A DNA stretch of 64,000 bases from Desulfomonile tiedjei (GTDB taxonomy: Bacteria > Desulfobacterota > Desulfomonilia > Desulfomonilales > Desulfomonilaceae). Position numbers and translations under genes: made by a program. The notes below the pieces were generated by a model. That model was not told the origin of the DNA and made no database searches. It worked only from the letters and a program-made list of their open reading frames with translations. The stretch's first letter is position 1. The number at the start of each line of letters is the position of its first letter. Where the stretch lies: positions 124,001 to 188,000 of the forward strand of contig JACRDF010000052.1 in the NCBI GenBank assembly GCA_016212925.1. Reading direction: 5' to 3'. This document shows positions 37,328 to 45,337 of the stretch, one piece after another.

Positions 37328-38206
37328 ATGGCGGACGTCGAAGGATTGGTCGAAGCTCGTAACATCAAGGCCTCAGAGTCGGTGGGAACGGCCGGATTCC
37401 ATATCAAGGGAAGCGGCCATCTTGACTGGGGCATGAAGAACCGTCTTTCAAGGATAATCAAGCCCCTTACAGGCCGCACAGTCATGCTGGCGGTGGACCA
37501 CGGATATTTTCAAGGCCCGACCTCCGGCCTTGAAATCATGGAACAGACCCTCGCTCCGCTGATCCCGTTCGCGGATTGCCTCATGCTGACCAGAGGCATC
37601 CTCCGCTCGTCGGTGCCGCCTGGAGCCCAGACACCTATCGTGTTGCGAGTTTCGGGGGGACAGAGTGTCTTGACTGAATTGTCCAACGAGACCTGGAACG
37701 TGTCTGTTGACGAGTGCGTACGTCTGAACGTCGCGGGTATGGCCTTGTCCTTTTACGTGGGAGCGCCTCATGAACACCAGACGCTGGTGGCGCTTTCGGA
37801 TCTTATCGACGCTGGTTATGACGCGGGTATCCCGGTCCTGGGCGTGACGGCTGTGGGCCGCGAAATGGCTCGGGACGCGCGTTACCTGTCGCTTTGTTCC
37901 AGACTGGGTGCGGAAATTGGCTGCAACATAATCAAGACGTACTACTGCAAAGACTTTGAGCGCGTGACAAGTACATGCCCCGTTCCCATTGTCATGGCAG
38001 GCGGAAAGAAACTTCCTGAGCTGGAAGCCCTCACCATGGCGTCCAACGCTATTGCGGAGGGAGCGGTGGGCGTAGACATGGGGCGCAACATCTTCCAGTC
38101 CGACTGCCCCGTCGGGATGATCAAAGCGGTCCGGGCCGTGGTCCATTACGACGAAAAGCCCAAGTCGGCTATCAAGATCTATAAAGACGAAAAGAAAGCC
38201 CGATAA
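37328..38206 (+). CDS. lsrF: LsrF-like class I aldolase family thiolase
   Basis: A 292-residue TIM-barrel protein closely resembling E. coli LsrF along its whole length: LDWGMKNRLSRIIKPLTG, VMLAVDHGYFQGPTSGLE, TRGILRSSVPP, IIKTYYCKDFERV and GVDMGRNIFQSDCP. LsrF transfers an acetyl group from 3-hydroxy-5-phosphonooxypentane-2,4-dione to CoA in AI-2 degradation. Catalytic Lys is likely the one in IIKTYY. None of the other lsr genes (K, R, G, transporter) adjoin it here, so the real substrate may differ. AGAGGTG precedes the ATG. A TRAP importer is divergent and a zinc dehydrogenase follows in the same direction. Confidence 0.8.
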   Translation: MADVEGLVEARNIKASESVGTAGFHIKGSGHLDWGMKNRLSRIIKPLTGRTVMLAVDHGYFQGPTSGLEIMEQTLAPLIPFADCLMLTRGILRSSVPPGAQTPIVLRVSGGQSVLTELSNETWNVSVDECVRLNVAGMALSFYVGAPHEHQTLVALSDLIDAGYDAGIPVLGVTAVGREMARDARYLSLCSRLGAEIGCNIIKTYYCKDFERVTSTCPVPIVMAGGKKLPELEALTMASNAIAEGAVGVDMGRNIFQSDCPVGMIKAVRAVVHYDEKPKSAIKIYKDEKKAR

Positions 38207-38322
38207 ATGGAGAAACGGAGCCTTTGACAGGTAAAGGAATGCAACTGTAGAAGGACTATCCGGAATTCAAACAGAGTCGCCGGTGATTCGTCCAACAATA
38301 ATTGGGAGTTTTTGGGGAGGGG

Positions 38323-38360
38323 TCCGGGGAACCCTTTTTTGCAAAAAAGGGTTCCCCGGA
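38323..38360. terminator. 38-bp perfect palindrome, terminator-like
   Basis: GGGGAACCCTTTTTTGC and its exact complement form a 38-bp palindrome between the LsrF-like and dehydrogenase genes. It has T6/A6 tracts inside the stem near the loop. Such GGGGAACCC hairpins act as bidirectional terminators or REP-like units. If it terminates, the two genes are separate transcripts. Confidence 0.6.
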
Positions 38361-38405
38361 ATTCTTCCTCTTTCCTACGCTTCCCGTCCTCCGAGGTGAA
38401 CCGCC

Positions 38406-39431
38406 ATGCGCGTGGCCATGTATTACAACAACAGGGATGTCAGGATCGAGGAGATGGAGGTTCCTAGGATCGGTCCGGATGAGCTTTTGGTGAAAGTGTG
38501 GGCCAGCGGCATTTGCGGTAGTGACGTGCTGGAGTGGTATCGGTTGGCCAAGGCCCCATTGGTGTTGGGGCATGAGATTGCCGGCGAGATAGTTCTGGTA
38601 GGCGATGCCGTTCAAGGATGGAAAGAGGGCGATCGCGTATTTGTGTCGCATCATGTCCCCTGCAATATGTGTCGGTACTGCGCTTCCGGCCATCATTCTG
38701 TGTGCGACACCCTGGCAAAGACGAATTTCGACCCGGGCGGCTTTGCCGAATACCTCAGGGTGCCCGCGATTAATGTCAGGAACGGCGTTTATGCCCTCCC
38801 GGATTCCATGGCCTACGATGAGGCGGTCTTTATTGAGCCCCTGGCGTGTGTGTTTCGCGGGCAGCATCACGCCGGTTGGGTCCCCGGTCGTAGAGTTCTG
38901 GTAATCGGCAGCGGTATTGCCGGACTCATGCACATAATGCTCGCAAGGGCTTCGGGAGCCGGCCGCATTGTCGCAGTGGATATCAACGAGAAGAGGCTTG
39001 AAGCGGCCATTACGTTCGGCGCGGACCATGTGCTTTCCGCGGGGGACGACCTGTTAGACAGGTTCAAGGAAGTCAATGACGGCCGCCTGGCCGAGCTAGT
39101 GATTGTGTGCACGGGAGCCGTGCCCGCGTTGCAGCAGGCGTACCGCGCTGTGGACCGCGGGGGAACCATGCTGTTGTTCGCGCCTACCGACCCGGGCGCG
39201 GTTGTGGAGATACCCTTCAATGACCTTTGGCGCAAGGAAATCACAATGACTTCTTCTTACGCGGGGAGCCCCAGAGACATAATTGCCGCGATAGAATTGA
39301 TAGCCTCGGGGAGGATAAAGGTCGTGGAAATGATTACCCATCGCCTCCCGCTTGAAGAAACCGCTGAAGGCTTCGCCCTCGTAGCCGAAGCTTTCGACTC
39401 GATGAAGGTGATCATAGAGCCGCAGCGATAG
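38406..39431 (+). CDS. Zinc-dependent alcohol dehydrogenase family protein
   Basis: A 341-residue medium-chain dehydrogenase. The catalytic zinc site shows GICGSDVLEW and GHEIAGEIVLVGD. The structural zinc loop is CNMCRYCASGHHSVC with four Cys. The Rossmann motif is VLVIGSGIAGLMHIMLA, then VDINEKR suggests NAD preference. It resembles sorbitol or threonine dehydrogenases. GAGGTGA precedes the ATG. The context (a divergent TRAP importer and an LsrF-like enzyme) suggests catabolism of a polyol or hydroxy acid, but this is inference. Confidence 0.85.
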   Translation: MRVAMYYNNRDVRIEEMEVPRIGPDELLVKVWASGICGSDVLEWYRLAKAPLVLGHEIAGEIVLVGDAVQGWKEGDRVFVSHHVPCNMCRYCASGHHSVCDTLAKTNFDPGGFAEYLRVPAINVRNGVYALPDSMAYDEAVFIEPLACVFRGQHHAGWVPGRRVLVIGSGIAGLMHIMLARASGAGRIVAVDINEKRLEAAITFGADHVLSAGDDLLDRFKEVNDGRLAELVIVCTGAVPALQQAYRAVDRGGTMLLFAPTDPGAVVEIPFNDLWRKEITMTSSYAGSPRDIIAAIELIASGRIKVVEMITHRLPLEETAEGFALVAEAFDSMKVIIEPQR

Positions 39432-40107
39432 CGTCCTGCAATTGTGATTTCGACCAGGCCTGTGGCTGCCGGAAGCATTGGAAGCCCTTGCCTCAAAAAA
39501 ACTGCAAGTGCCCTCCTTCCCGCTGAAGGCACTCCGCCTCGATAACACTCCTTGACTGCAAGTTGCAGTTCTTTTCAGACACATCTTTAGCAAATGTCAA
39601 AAATAATGTCCGATTGCGCAAAGCGGTTCCGGGAAAGTAGTAGGTGCCGGCCTCCGGAGACTGTCTCAAAACCCCAGATCAGAGGAATCCCCGGGTAGGG
39701 GCGCTTCGAGAAGCGCCCTGATTTCGGGCGGTTCACGAACCGCCCCTACAGAAGGTCAGGTGAAATCGTCAGTTTTGAGACAGTTTCTCCGTGCTGGCAC
39801 ATTTTGCCAATATAAATCACTTAGTAGGGACCGGCAGGGACGCCGGTCCCTACTGGTTTTTTAGGAACTCGGGTTGTACAAACGGTCAAGAATTGTGGCA
39901 AGTGGTATATGTGAACGGGTTCGATCCTGGCGGCCCTCCAGCCAAAGGCCTTGTGGACAACGCATACTGCAAAGGATATACTCGATTTTATCTGATACTC
40001 TGATGGGGAGGGGCTACCTGGGCACATTTTCCGGCTCCGGTTCACGTGAATTTAATGTAACTTGAAAACAGACAATGTAAGTGCACGAGGAATAAGAAGG
40101 ACACGTC
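39432..40107. other. Repeat-rich spacer before the RiPP-like cluster
   Basis: No gene. It holds MITE-like copy 2 (39657-39788) and a hairpin AGTAGGGACCGGC / GCCGGTCCCTACT (39823-39854). The promoter of the cluster probably lies in the last 80 bp, but I found no clear boxes. Confidence 0.55.
39657..39788. repeat. MITE-like element, GAAACTGTCTCA ends, copy 2
   Basis: Terminal inverted repeats GAGACTGTCTCAAAAC and GTTTTGAGACAGTTTC enclose the same hairpin core as copy 1 (GTAGGGGCGCTTCGAGAAGC, then GGGCGGTTCACGAACCGCCC). The ends pair better than in copy 1, so this is the fresher copy. Confidence 0.8.
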
Positions 40108-41190
40108 TTGAGCGAGTCAGAAGACATACGGAGAGCTGTCGTGGCTTTGGCCACGGGAGCCGCTCCGGAACCCGAAATGTTTGGTTTCTGGACGTCTCGC
40201 CATTGGAAGGTGCTGCGGTCGGAAGGTCTCGGTCCATGGCTCTTCAAATCACTGTCAAACTGTGCCGAATTCCACACGGATTCTGATACGCTCGCTGCAT
40301 TACAGGAGGACTACAGGTACTCGGCAATTTCCCAGCTCAGCAGGGAACGGGTGTTGAGACAAATCTTAGCGGTGTTCAATGATCGCGGCATTCCCGTGGT
40401 ACTCCTGAAAGGCGCATACTTAGGCCACGTCGTGTACAAAGACCCTGTACTCCGACCCATGGCCGACACGGACCTCCTGGTCCGGGAGGAAGATTTTGAG
40501 CGCGCGGGTCATGAATTGGAGGACCTTGGTTTCAAACCTGTCTTTCATTTGAATCCGGACGAAGGCCGGTTCTTGAGATTGCCCGTAGTATACGGAAGGT
40601 CTGACCGTTTCCCTCAGCTCATTGACTTGCACAGGGGAATCCAGGCTATGGATTATTACTATTTGCCTTCCGGAGCGGTCTGGGACGAGGCTATTGAGAA
40701 TGAACTTTGGGGGCATCGGATCTTCTATTTCTCCGTTGAACTCAATTTAATACACCTTGCGCTGCACAATTTGAATCACCGCGGCTCGCTGAGGGACTGG
40801 ATTGACCTCGTGGCAGTGGTGCAGACCATGAACTTGGACTGGAATCGCCTCATCCTCTTGGCTCAATTCCTGGGAGTTATGCGACCCCTGCTCTGGGTTT
40901 TTCGGGAATTGCAGCTAAACTGGAAGACAGCGCCCCCACCGCAGGTCTTGGCGGCCTTGGACTCATATGCTCCTCACTGGCTGGAAGATAGAGTGATCCG
41001 CAGCAGGTTTCGCTATTTTTGGCGCCTTACAGCGAAAGTAGCCCGGTACGAAGGCTGGAGGTCAAGACTTCGATACGTGCGTACGAAGCTTGTACCGCCG
41101 AGAGGTCGGGAAGACAGAGCACGCGTCCTGAGCTGCGCGATTCATTGGAGATCAAAAGTTGGCCTGTTTCACCACCTATGGAGGCGCTAG
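40108..41190 (+). CDS. Nucleotidyltransferase family protein (NTP_transf_5 type)
   Basis: A 360-residue protein of the uncharacterised nucleotidyltransferase group. The core GIPVVLLKGAYLGHVVYKD is followed by PVLRPMADTDLLV, with the DxD-type acidic pair, and a helical C-terminal region (NLIHLALHNLNHRGSLRDWI). Members often accompany lasso-peptide and other RiPP genes, where nucleotidylation of a product or intermediate is suspected. Start is TTG 40108 with AGAAGG 7 bases upstream. It is the first gene of the co-directional cluster and lies 77 bp before the radical SAM-kinase fusion gene. Its substrate is unknown. Confidence 0.75.
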   Translation: MSESEDIRRAVVALATGAAPEPEMFGFWTSRHWKVLRSEGLGPWLFKSLSNCAEFHTDSDTLAALQEDYRYSAISQLSRERVLRQILAVFNDRGIPVVLLKGAYLGHVVYKDPVLRPMADTDLLVREEDFERAGHELEDLGFKPVFHLNPDEGRFLRLPVVYGRSDRFPQLIDLHRGIQAMDYYYLPSGAVWDEAIENELWGHRIFYFSVELNLIHLALHNLNHRGSLRDWIDLVAVVQTMNLDWNRLILLAQFLGVMRPLLWVFRELQLNWKTAPPPQVLAALDSYAPHWLEDRVIRSRFRYFWRLTAKVARYEGWRSRLRYVRTKLVPPRGREDRARVLSCAIHWRSKVGLFHHLWRR

Positions 41191-41267
41191 TAAAGCTTTC
41201 GGGGGGGCTGATGGTCCGGCGTTAACGACCGCTGTCCAACCCCAATCGCAACACTATTCCGAGAGAG

Positions 41268-43256
41268 ATGACTGAATATTTTAAAAGAAAACCCGTGGAT
41301 TCAATGCCTCGGCTACCCCTAGAGGGAGATCTGGACTTAACTTACCGGTGTAACAACGATTGCCGCCACTGCTGGGTTCGCATTCCCGCCAATGCGCTTG
41401 AACGTAGCCAGGAGCTTACTTTTGAGGAAATCCGCAGCATTGTAGACCAAGCTCGGGCATTAGGAACTCGAGAATGGGCAATCTCCGGTGGTGAGCCGAT
41501 GCTACGAGCGGACTTTGCCGAAATCTTTAACTATCTCACCCGCAAATCGACCACTTATACTCTCAACACCAATGGAACATTGATTACCCCAAAAATCGCC
41601 CGATTGCTAAGGCGCAAGGGGTCGAAAATGGTCGCCCTTTATGGAGCGACTGCGGAGGTCAGCGATCATATCACTCGCAACCCCGGTTCTTTTGAGGCTG
41701 CATTGCGAGGGATGGCTTACCTGCGCGAAGCAGGGGCAGGATTCACGGTACAGCTCATCCCGATGAAAGACAATTACCATCAGTGGCAGGCCATGATACA
41801 ACTGGCCCGATCGTACAGTGAGACATGGCGCTGCGGCTCGGCTTGGCTGTACTTGTCGGCCTCCGGCTCACCGGAAAGGAATGCTGAAATTGCTGCTCAG
41901 CGCCTCTCCCCTGCTGAGGTCGTTGCTCTTGATCCGCCTGGGTCGTCGTGCGAGGAGCGGGTTGGGGAACGCCAAGCCCACTCACTGCTGGATAGTTTTT
42001 GTGACGGTCACCGGGATGACCGCCTCTTTGCGGGCTGTATTGAAATGCGCCGCGAGTTCCACATAGACCCGTACGGCTGGATGACTTTCTGCTGTTTTGT
42101 CACAGATCCGAGCATGCGCTACGATCTCCGTTCGGGTAGCTTCCGAGAAGCCTGGGATGAGTTCATCCCGTCGCTGGCAAACCGAGTACACGGCGGCCAG
42201 GAGTGGCGTGAGAACTGCGGCTCCTGCGAGAAGCGCCACGACTGCCGTTGGTGCCCTGTCTATGGCTACCTTGAAACAGGGCGGTTCTCCGCACCGGTCC
42301 CATATTTGTGCGACGTGGCGGAAGAAAGCCGGCACTACGAACACGATTGGACCACCCACCACCAGCGCCATTTCGAGATTGCCGGAATAACGATCCGGCT
42401 GGAAAGCGATCTGCCGCTGAATCGGATGCGCTTGGCCGAGGCGTTGAAGCCTTTCGAGGTCCCGGCTCCAGGGAAGGACTTGGTCACCTTACGACACATT
42501 TTCGAGCTGCCGAGCCTTGCCGGGAAGGACCTTGGGATCGAACTCTACCGCAAGGCCCCGTGGGCCATTTATCGCAAAGGTGACAGCTACATATATCTCG
42601 GGATCTCTCCGGACCCTAAGGATGATGAACCCCACAGAGTAGGGATATTTGACGTGGATTTCGCTCGCGGAATCATTTACAGTCCGCCCGCTGAGGAAAA
42701 GAGAATTCGCAAAAAAGGTTTCCCCTGTCTGACTCTGTTCCCCACAGACCAGATTTTGGTGGCGCAACTGCTGGCAGCTCGCCAAGGCTGTTACATGCAT
42801 GCTGCCGGAGTGATCCTGAACGGCCAGGGGCTGCTCTTTGTCGGCCATTCCGAAGCAGGCAAATCCACTACGACGCTTATGCTCAAAGGACAGGCCGAGA
42901 TCCTCTGTGACGATCGGATCATTGTACGTCGATGGCCGGAAGGGTTTAAGATTCACGGAACATGGAGCCACGGCGACGTTCCTGATGTGTCCCCGAATTC
43001 TGCCCCCCTAAAAGCCATACTCTTCCTTAGGCAATGCGGGGGAAACCGTTTGGAACCTTTGAGCAAGGGGCCCGCAATCTCTCAACGTCTGCTGGCTTGT
43101 CTTATTAAGCCGTTGGGCACCCGAGAGTGGTGGGAGCAGAGCCTCCAAGTGGTGGAAAAAATCGTCGACGAAGTGCCCTGCTACGAAATGCATTTCGATC
43201 AAAGCGGGAAAATAGTCGCATACTTGAAAGAACTGGCAGCCAATGAATTACGTTGA
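41268..43256 (+). CDS. Radical SAM/SPASM protein fused to an HprK-like kinase domain
   Basis: A 662-residue two-enzyme fusion. Residues 15-250 are the radical SAM domain with C28-NND-C32-RH-C35 and the SGGEPML motif. Residues 255-360 are SPASM-like, with the cysteine cluster CGSCEKRHDCRWCP binding auxiliary Fe-S. The C-terminal part (about 370-662) is HPr kinase-like: Walker A GHSEAGKSTTT near residue 525 and CDDRIIV after it. It could both modify a peptide by radical chemistry and phosphorylate it, or use the kinase fold for ATP-dependent handling. The following radical SAM gene overlaps its end by 14 bp. I recall related fused or paired proteins in SynChlorMet and HPr-rel-A cassettes but cannot check. 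Confidence 0.8.
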   Translation: MTEYFKRKPVDSMPRLPLEGDLDLTYRCNNDCRHCWVRIPANALERSQELTFEEIRSIVDQARALGTREWAISGGEPMLRADFAEIFNYLTRKSTTYTLNTNGTLITPKIARLLRRKGSKMVALYGATAEVSDHITRNPGSFEAALRGMAYLREAGAGFTVQLIPMKDNYHQWQAMIQLARSYSETWRCGSAWLYLSASGSPERNAEIAAQRLSPAEVVALDPPGSSCEERVGERQAHSLLDSFCDGHRDDRLFAGCIEMRREFHIDPYGWMTFCCFVTDPSMRYDLRSGSFREAWDEFIPSLANRVHGGQEWRENCGSCEKRHDCRWCPVYGYLETGRFSAPVPYLCDVAEESRHYEHDWTTHHQRHFEIAGITIRLESDLPLNRMRLAEALKPFEVPAPGKDLVTLRHIFELPSLAGKDLGIELYRKAPWAIYRKGDSYIYLGISPDPKDDEPHRVGIFDVDFARGIIYSPPAEEKRIRKKGFPCLTLFPTDQILVAQLLAARQGCYMHAAGVILNGQGLLFVGHSEAGKSTTTLMLKGQAEILCDDRIIVRRWPEGFKIHGTWSHGDVPDVSPNSAPLKAILFLRQCGGNRLEPLSKGPAISQRLLACLIKPLGTREWWEQSLQVVEKIVDEVPCYEMHFDQSGKIVAYLKELAANELR

Positions 43257-44409
43257 ACGCGTTTCTGGAGCCAATTTCAATTTGTGGCCCGCCAAAGCGC
43301 CGGTTCTGGGACACCTGGATATCGAGTTGACGGAGCGCTGCAATAACAACTGCATCCACTGCTGCATCAACCTCCCGGAACATGATCGCTCGGCCCTTGA
43401 AAGAGAGCTTGATACTGCCGCAGTCAAGGGCATCCTGAAAGAAGCTGCCTCGCTTGGGGCGCTCGAAGTTCGTTTCACCGGCGGCGAGCCGTTACTGCGT
43501 CCGGATTTCGAGGAACTCTACCTGTTCGCCCGCCGCCTGGGATTGAAGGTGCTGCTTTTTACCAACGGGCGCCTACTTACCTCCCGCCTGGTGGATCTAT
43601 TTGCCCGCATCCCGCCTCTGGTTCCGCTTGAAATAACGGTCTACGGCATGGCCGCAGACTCATATGATCCCGTAAGCCGGGTCAAAGGGTCTTTTGCACA
43701 ATTCCAGCAAGGAGTGGAGCTGCTCCGCGAGCGAAACGTGCCGTTTGTGGTCAAGAGTGTGGTGCTCCCGCCCAACCGGCATGAAATGGACGAGTTTGAA
43801 TCCTGGGCGGCGGAACTTCCGTGGATGGACGGATCGCCGGGGTATGCTGTCTTCCTGGACAAGCGCAACCGAAGGGACGATCCGAAAAAGGATGCCCAAA
43901 TCCTAGCCCTGCGTCTATCGCCGATAGAGGCGCTGGCCGTTAAGACCCGTAACCCGAAGCAATACCGGAAAGGGATGAGCGAATTCAGTCGCAAGTTTTT
44001 CGGTCCACCGGGCGATAAGTTGTTCGGTTGCGGCGCGGGGAACGCTTGCTGCGTAGATGCTTACGGCCGTTTGCAGGCGTGTCTGGGCTTGCGCGCCCCG
44101 GAACTGACCTATGATCTGAGCCATGGCTCACTGCGCGAGGCAGTAACGGATTTCTTCCCGAGGCTTCGCGACATGCGAGCTTCCAACCAGCACTACTTGG
44201 AACGCTGCGCTCGTTGTTTCCTGAAGAGTCTGTGCGAACAGTGCCCGGCTAAGTCCTGGAGCGAGACAGGGCGCCTGGACACCCCGGTCGACTGGCTGTG
44301 CTTGTCTGCTCACGCGGAAGCGCACTGGTTGGGCCTGATCGGTCCCCAAGAATACGCTTGGGAGGTACGGGATTGGCAGTCCAGGATTGAGCAGGCTTTC
44401 GGATGCTGA
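43243..44409 (+). CDS. Radical SAM/SPASM protein, second of the cluster
   Basis: A 388-residue protein. C33-NNN-C37-IH-C40 is the cluster motif, followed by FTGGEPLLRPDFEELY and LFTNGRLL. The C-terminal SPASM-type cysteines are in CARCFLKSLCEQCP plus GCGAGNACC upstream. It shares the C-x3-C-x2-C-x4-P layout and the RPDF block with the fusion protein and the third copy (46984-48147), so the three are one subfamily. It is translationally coupled to the fusion gene (14-bp overlap) and lies 75 bp before the first precursor gene. Expected job: forming a thioether, C-C or other radical-type link in the peptide core. Confidence 0.85.
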   Translation: MNYVERVSGANFNLWPAKAPVLGHLDIELTERCNNNCIHCCINLPEHDRSALERELDTAAVKGILKEAASLGALEVRFTGGEPLLRPDFEELYLFARRLGLKVLLFTNGRLLTSRLVDLFARIPPLVPLEITVYGMAADSYDPVSRVKGSFAQFQQGVELLRERNVPFVVKSVVLPPNRHEMDEFESWAAELPWMDGSPGYAVFLDKRNRRDDPKKDAQILALRLSPIEALAVKTRNPKQYRKGMSEFSRKFFGPPGDKLFGCGAGNACCVDAYGRLQACLGLRAPELTYDLSHGSLREAVTDFFPRLRDMRASNQHYLERCARCFLKSLCEQCPAKSWSETGRLDTPVDWLCLSAHAEAHWLGLIGPQEYAWEVRDWQSRIEQAFGC

Positions 44410-44416
44410 AGGCTTA

Positions 44417-44425
44417 TGCTATGAT
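44417..44425 (+). promoter_or_regulatory. Extended -10 promoter of precursor gene 1
   Basis: TGCTATGAT fits the extended -10 consensus TGnTATAAT. It lies 60 bp before the GTG start and is followed by CAGTCAGGCTCAA, a block that recurs before precursor gene 2. No good -35 box is present. Confidence 0.45.
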
Positions 44426-44484
44426 AACGATAAACAGTCAGGCTCAATAGGGGGTCGTCTCGGTTCGGGGAGAGGAGGTATTGC

Positions 44485-44682
44485 GTGAATTCACAGGGCC
44501 AAAAGAGGGCATGGAAGCGACCGCAGTTGACAGTCCTAGTTCGGATCGACCTCGCCGAGTCTGTACTGCAAACATGCAAGCAGACCGCTCAATCGACCGG
44601 TCCCAGCAGTAACAATTCTCGGTGCCAAACCTTTGCTTGGGGCAGCGGCTGCAGCCTGTGCAGCGTGCAGCGAGAGAGTTAA
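44485..44682 (+). CDS. Putative RiPP precursor peptide 1
   Basis: A 65-residue peptide starting at GTG 44485, with GAGGAGG 6-7 bases upstream. The leader contains W10KRPQLTVLVR20 and a following E25-x-VLQTCK32. The C-terminal core has Cys47, Cys56 and Cys59 (plus Cys31 at the leader end), Gly/Ser-rich spacing and Trp52. Peptide 2 shares W-x-x-P-x-LTVLVR and E-x-VL-x-TCK, Gly39-Pro40 and R46-C47, while the rest diverges. This is the pattern of precursor families: a constant leader and a variable core. It lies between the coupled radical SAM genes and the methyltransferase/PqqD/peptidase genes. The cleavage site is probably after TCK or near GP, by inference. Confidence 0.75.
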   Translation: MNSQGQKRAWKRPQLTVLVRIDLAESVLQTCKQTAQSTGPSSNNSRCQTFAWGSGCSLCSVQRES

Positions 44683-44887
44683 AAAGATAAGCAGGGGCAT
44701 CGAGCTTTACGGGCTGTTTTTTCCACTTCCAGGATTGATGCGCTCTTGCCCGAGTTTTCAGTCCGCCACCAGACCATTCTCCGGAACTTCTGCATAGGCA
44801 ACCAATCTCGCTAATAACGATCAATCAGACACATGGCCGGCGAAGTTTCTCGAGGGAGGGAGAACACTTTGTGATTCCGAATGCCTG

Positions 44888-44896
44888 TGCTATAGT
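44888..44896 (+). promoter_or_regulatory. Extended -10 promoter of precursor gene 2
   Basis: TGCTATAGT matches the extended -10 consensus at the same relative place as before gene 1. A TTGTGA at 44870-44875 could be a weak -35 with 15-bp spacing. It is followed by CAGTCAGACCTCAA, like the block before gene 1. Confidence 0.45.
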
Positions 44897-44957
44897 GCAT
44901 ATCACAGCAGTCAGACCTCAAGGAAAGGCATTCTAAATTTCGATTGGGAGGCTTCAT

Positions 44958-45152
44958 ATGGCTTCAGAGCGGAGGTTGTGGCAGAAACCTAGCTTGACCG
45001 TTTTAGTGCGCATGGAGCCCACCGAAGCCGTCCTGGTGACCTGCAAGTGGACGTCCTGGCCGTTCATTACCGGTCCCGGGACCCGACAAACCCGGTGTCG
45101 CGGAACCGCCACGAATTGCTCCGGCAATTGCCAGAATCGAGTCGCTTCGTGA
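44958..45152 (+). CDS. Putative RiPP precursor peptide 2
   Basis: A 64-residue paralogue of peptide 1, ATG at 44958 with GGGAGG 6-7 bases upstream. Leader W8QKPSLTVLVR18, then E23-A-VLVTCK30. The core has Cys47, Cys54 and Cys58 (plus Cys29), three of four Cys in corresponding positions, and extra aromatics (Trp31, Trp34, Phe36). The two genes are 275 bp apart with their own promoter-like elements, so this is a duplicated transcription unit rather than a simple tandem gene. The strong leader conservation against a divergent core supports a modified-peptide precursor. No database comparison was possible. Confidence 0.75.
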   Translation: MASERRLWQKPSLTVLVRMEPTEAVLVTCKWTSWPFITGPGTRQTRCRGTATNCSGNCQNRVAS

Positions 45153-45337
45153 CGTGAAGAAGTGAGCATGTGTCAGAGGCGGGCCGCTTCCCATACAAGC
45201 ACCTACACGTGAAAATTCAAAGTTGGCGGGCCACATCCCTGTGGGGACAGACTCAGGCAAATGATTGGCAGGTATCTGCCCGGCTCTCGATTTTGTAGTC
45301 ATGAATTCACGTTGTCCAAGCACAGGATCATGGCTCA

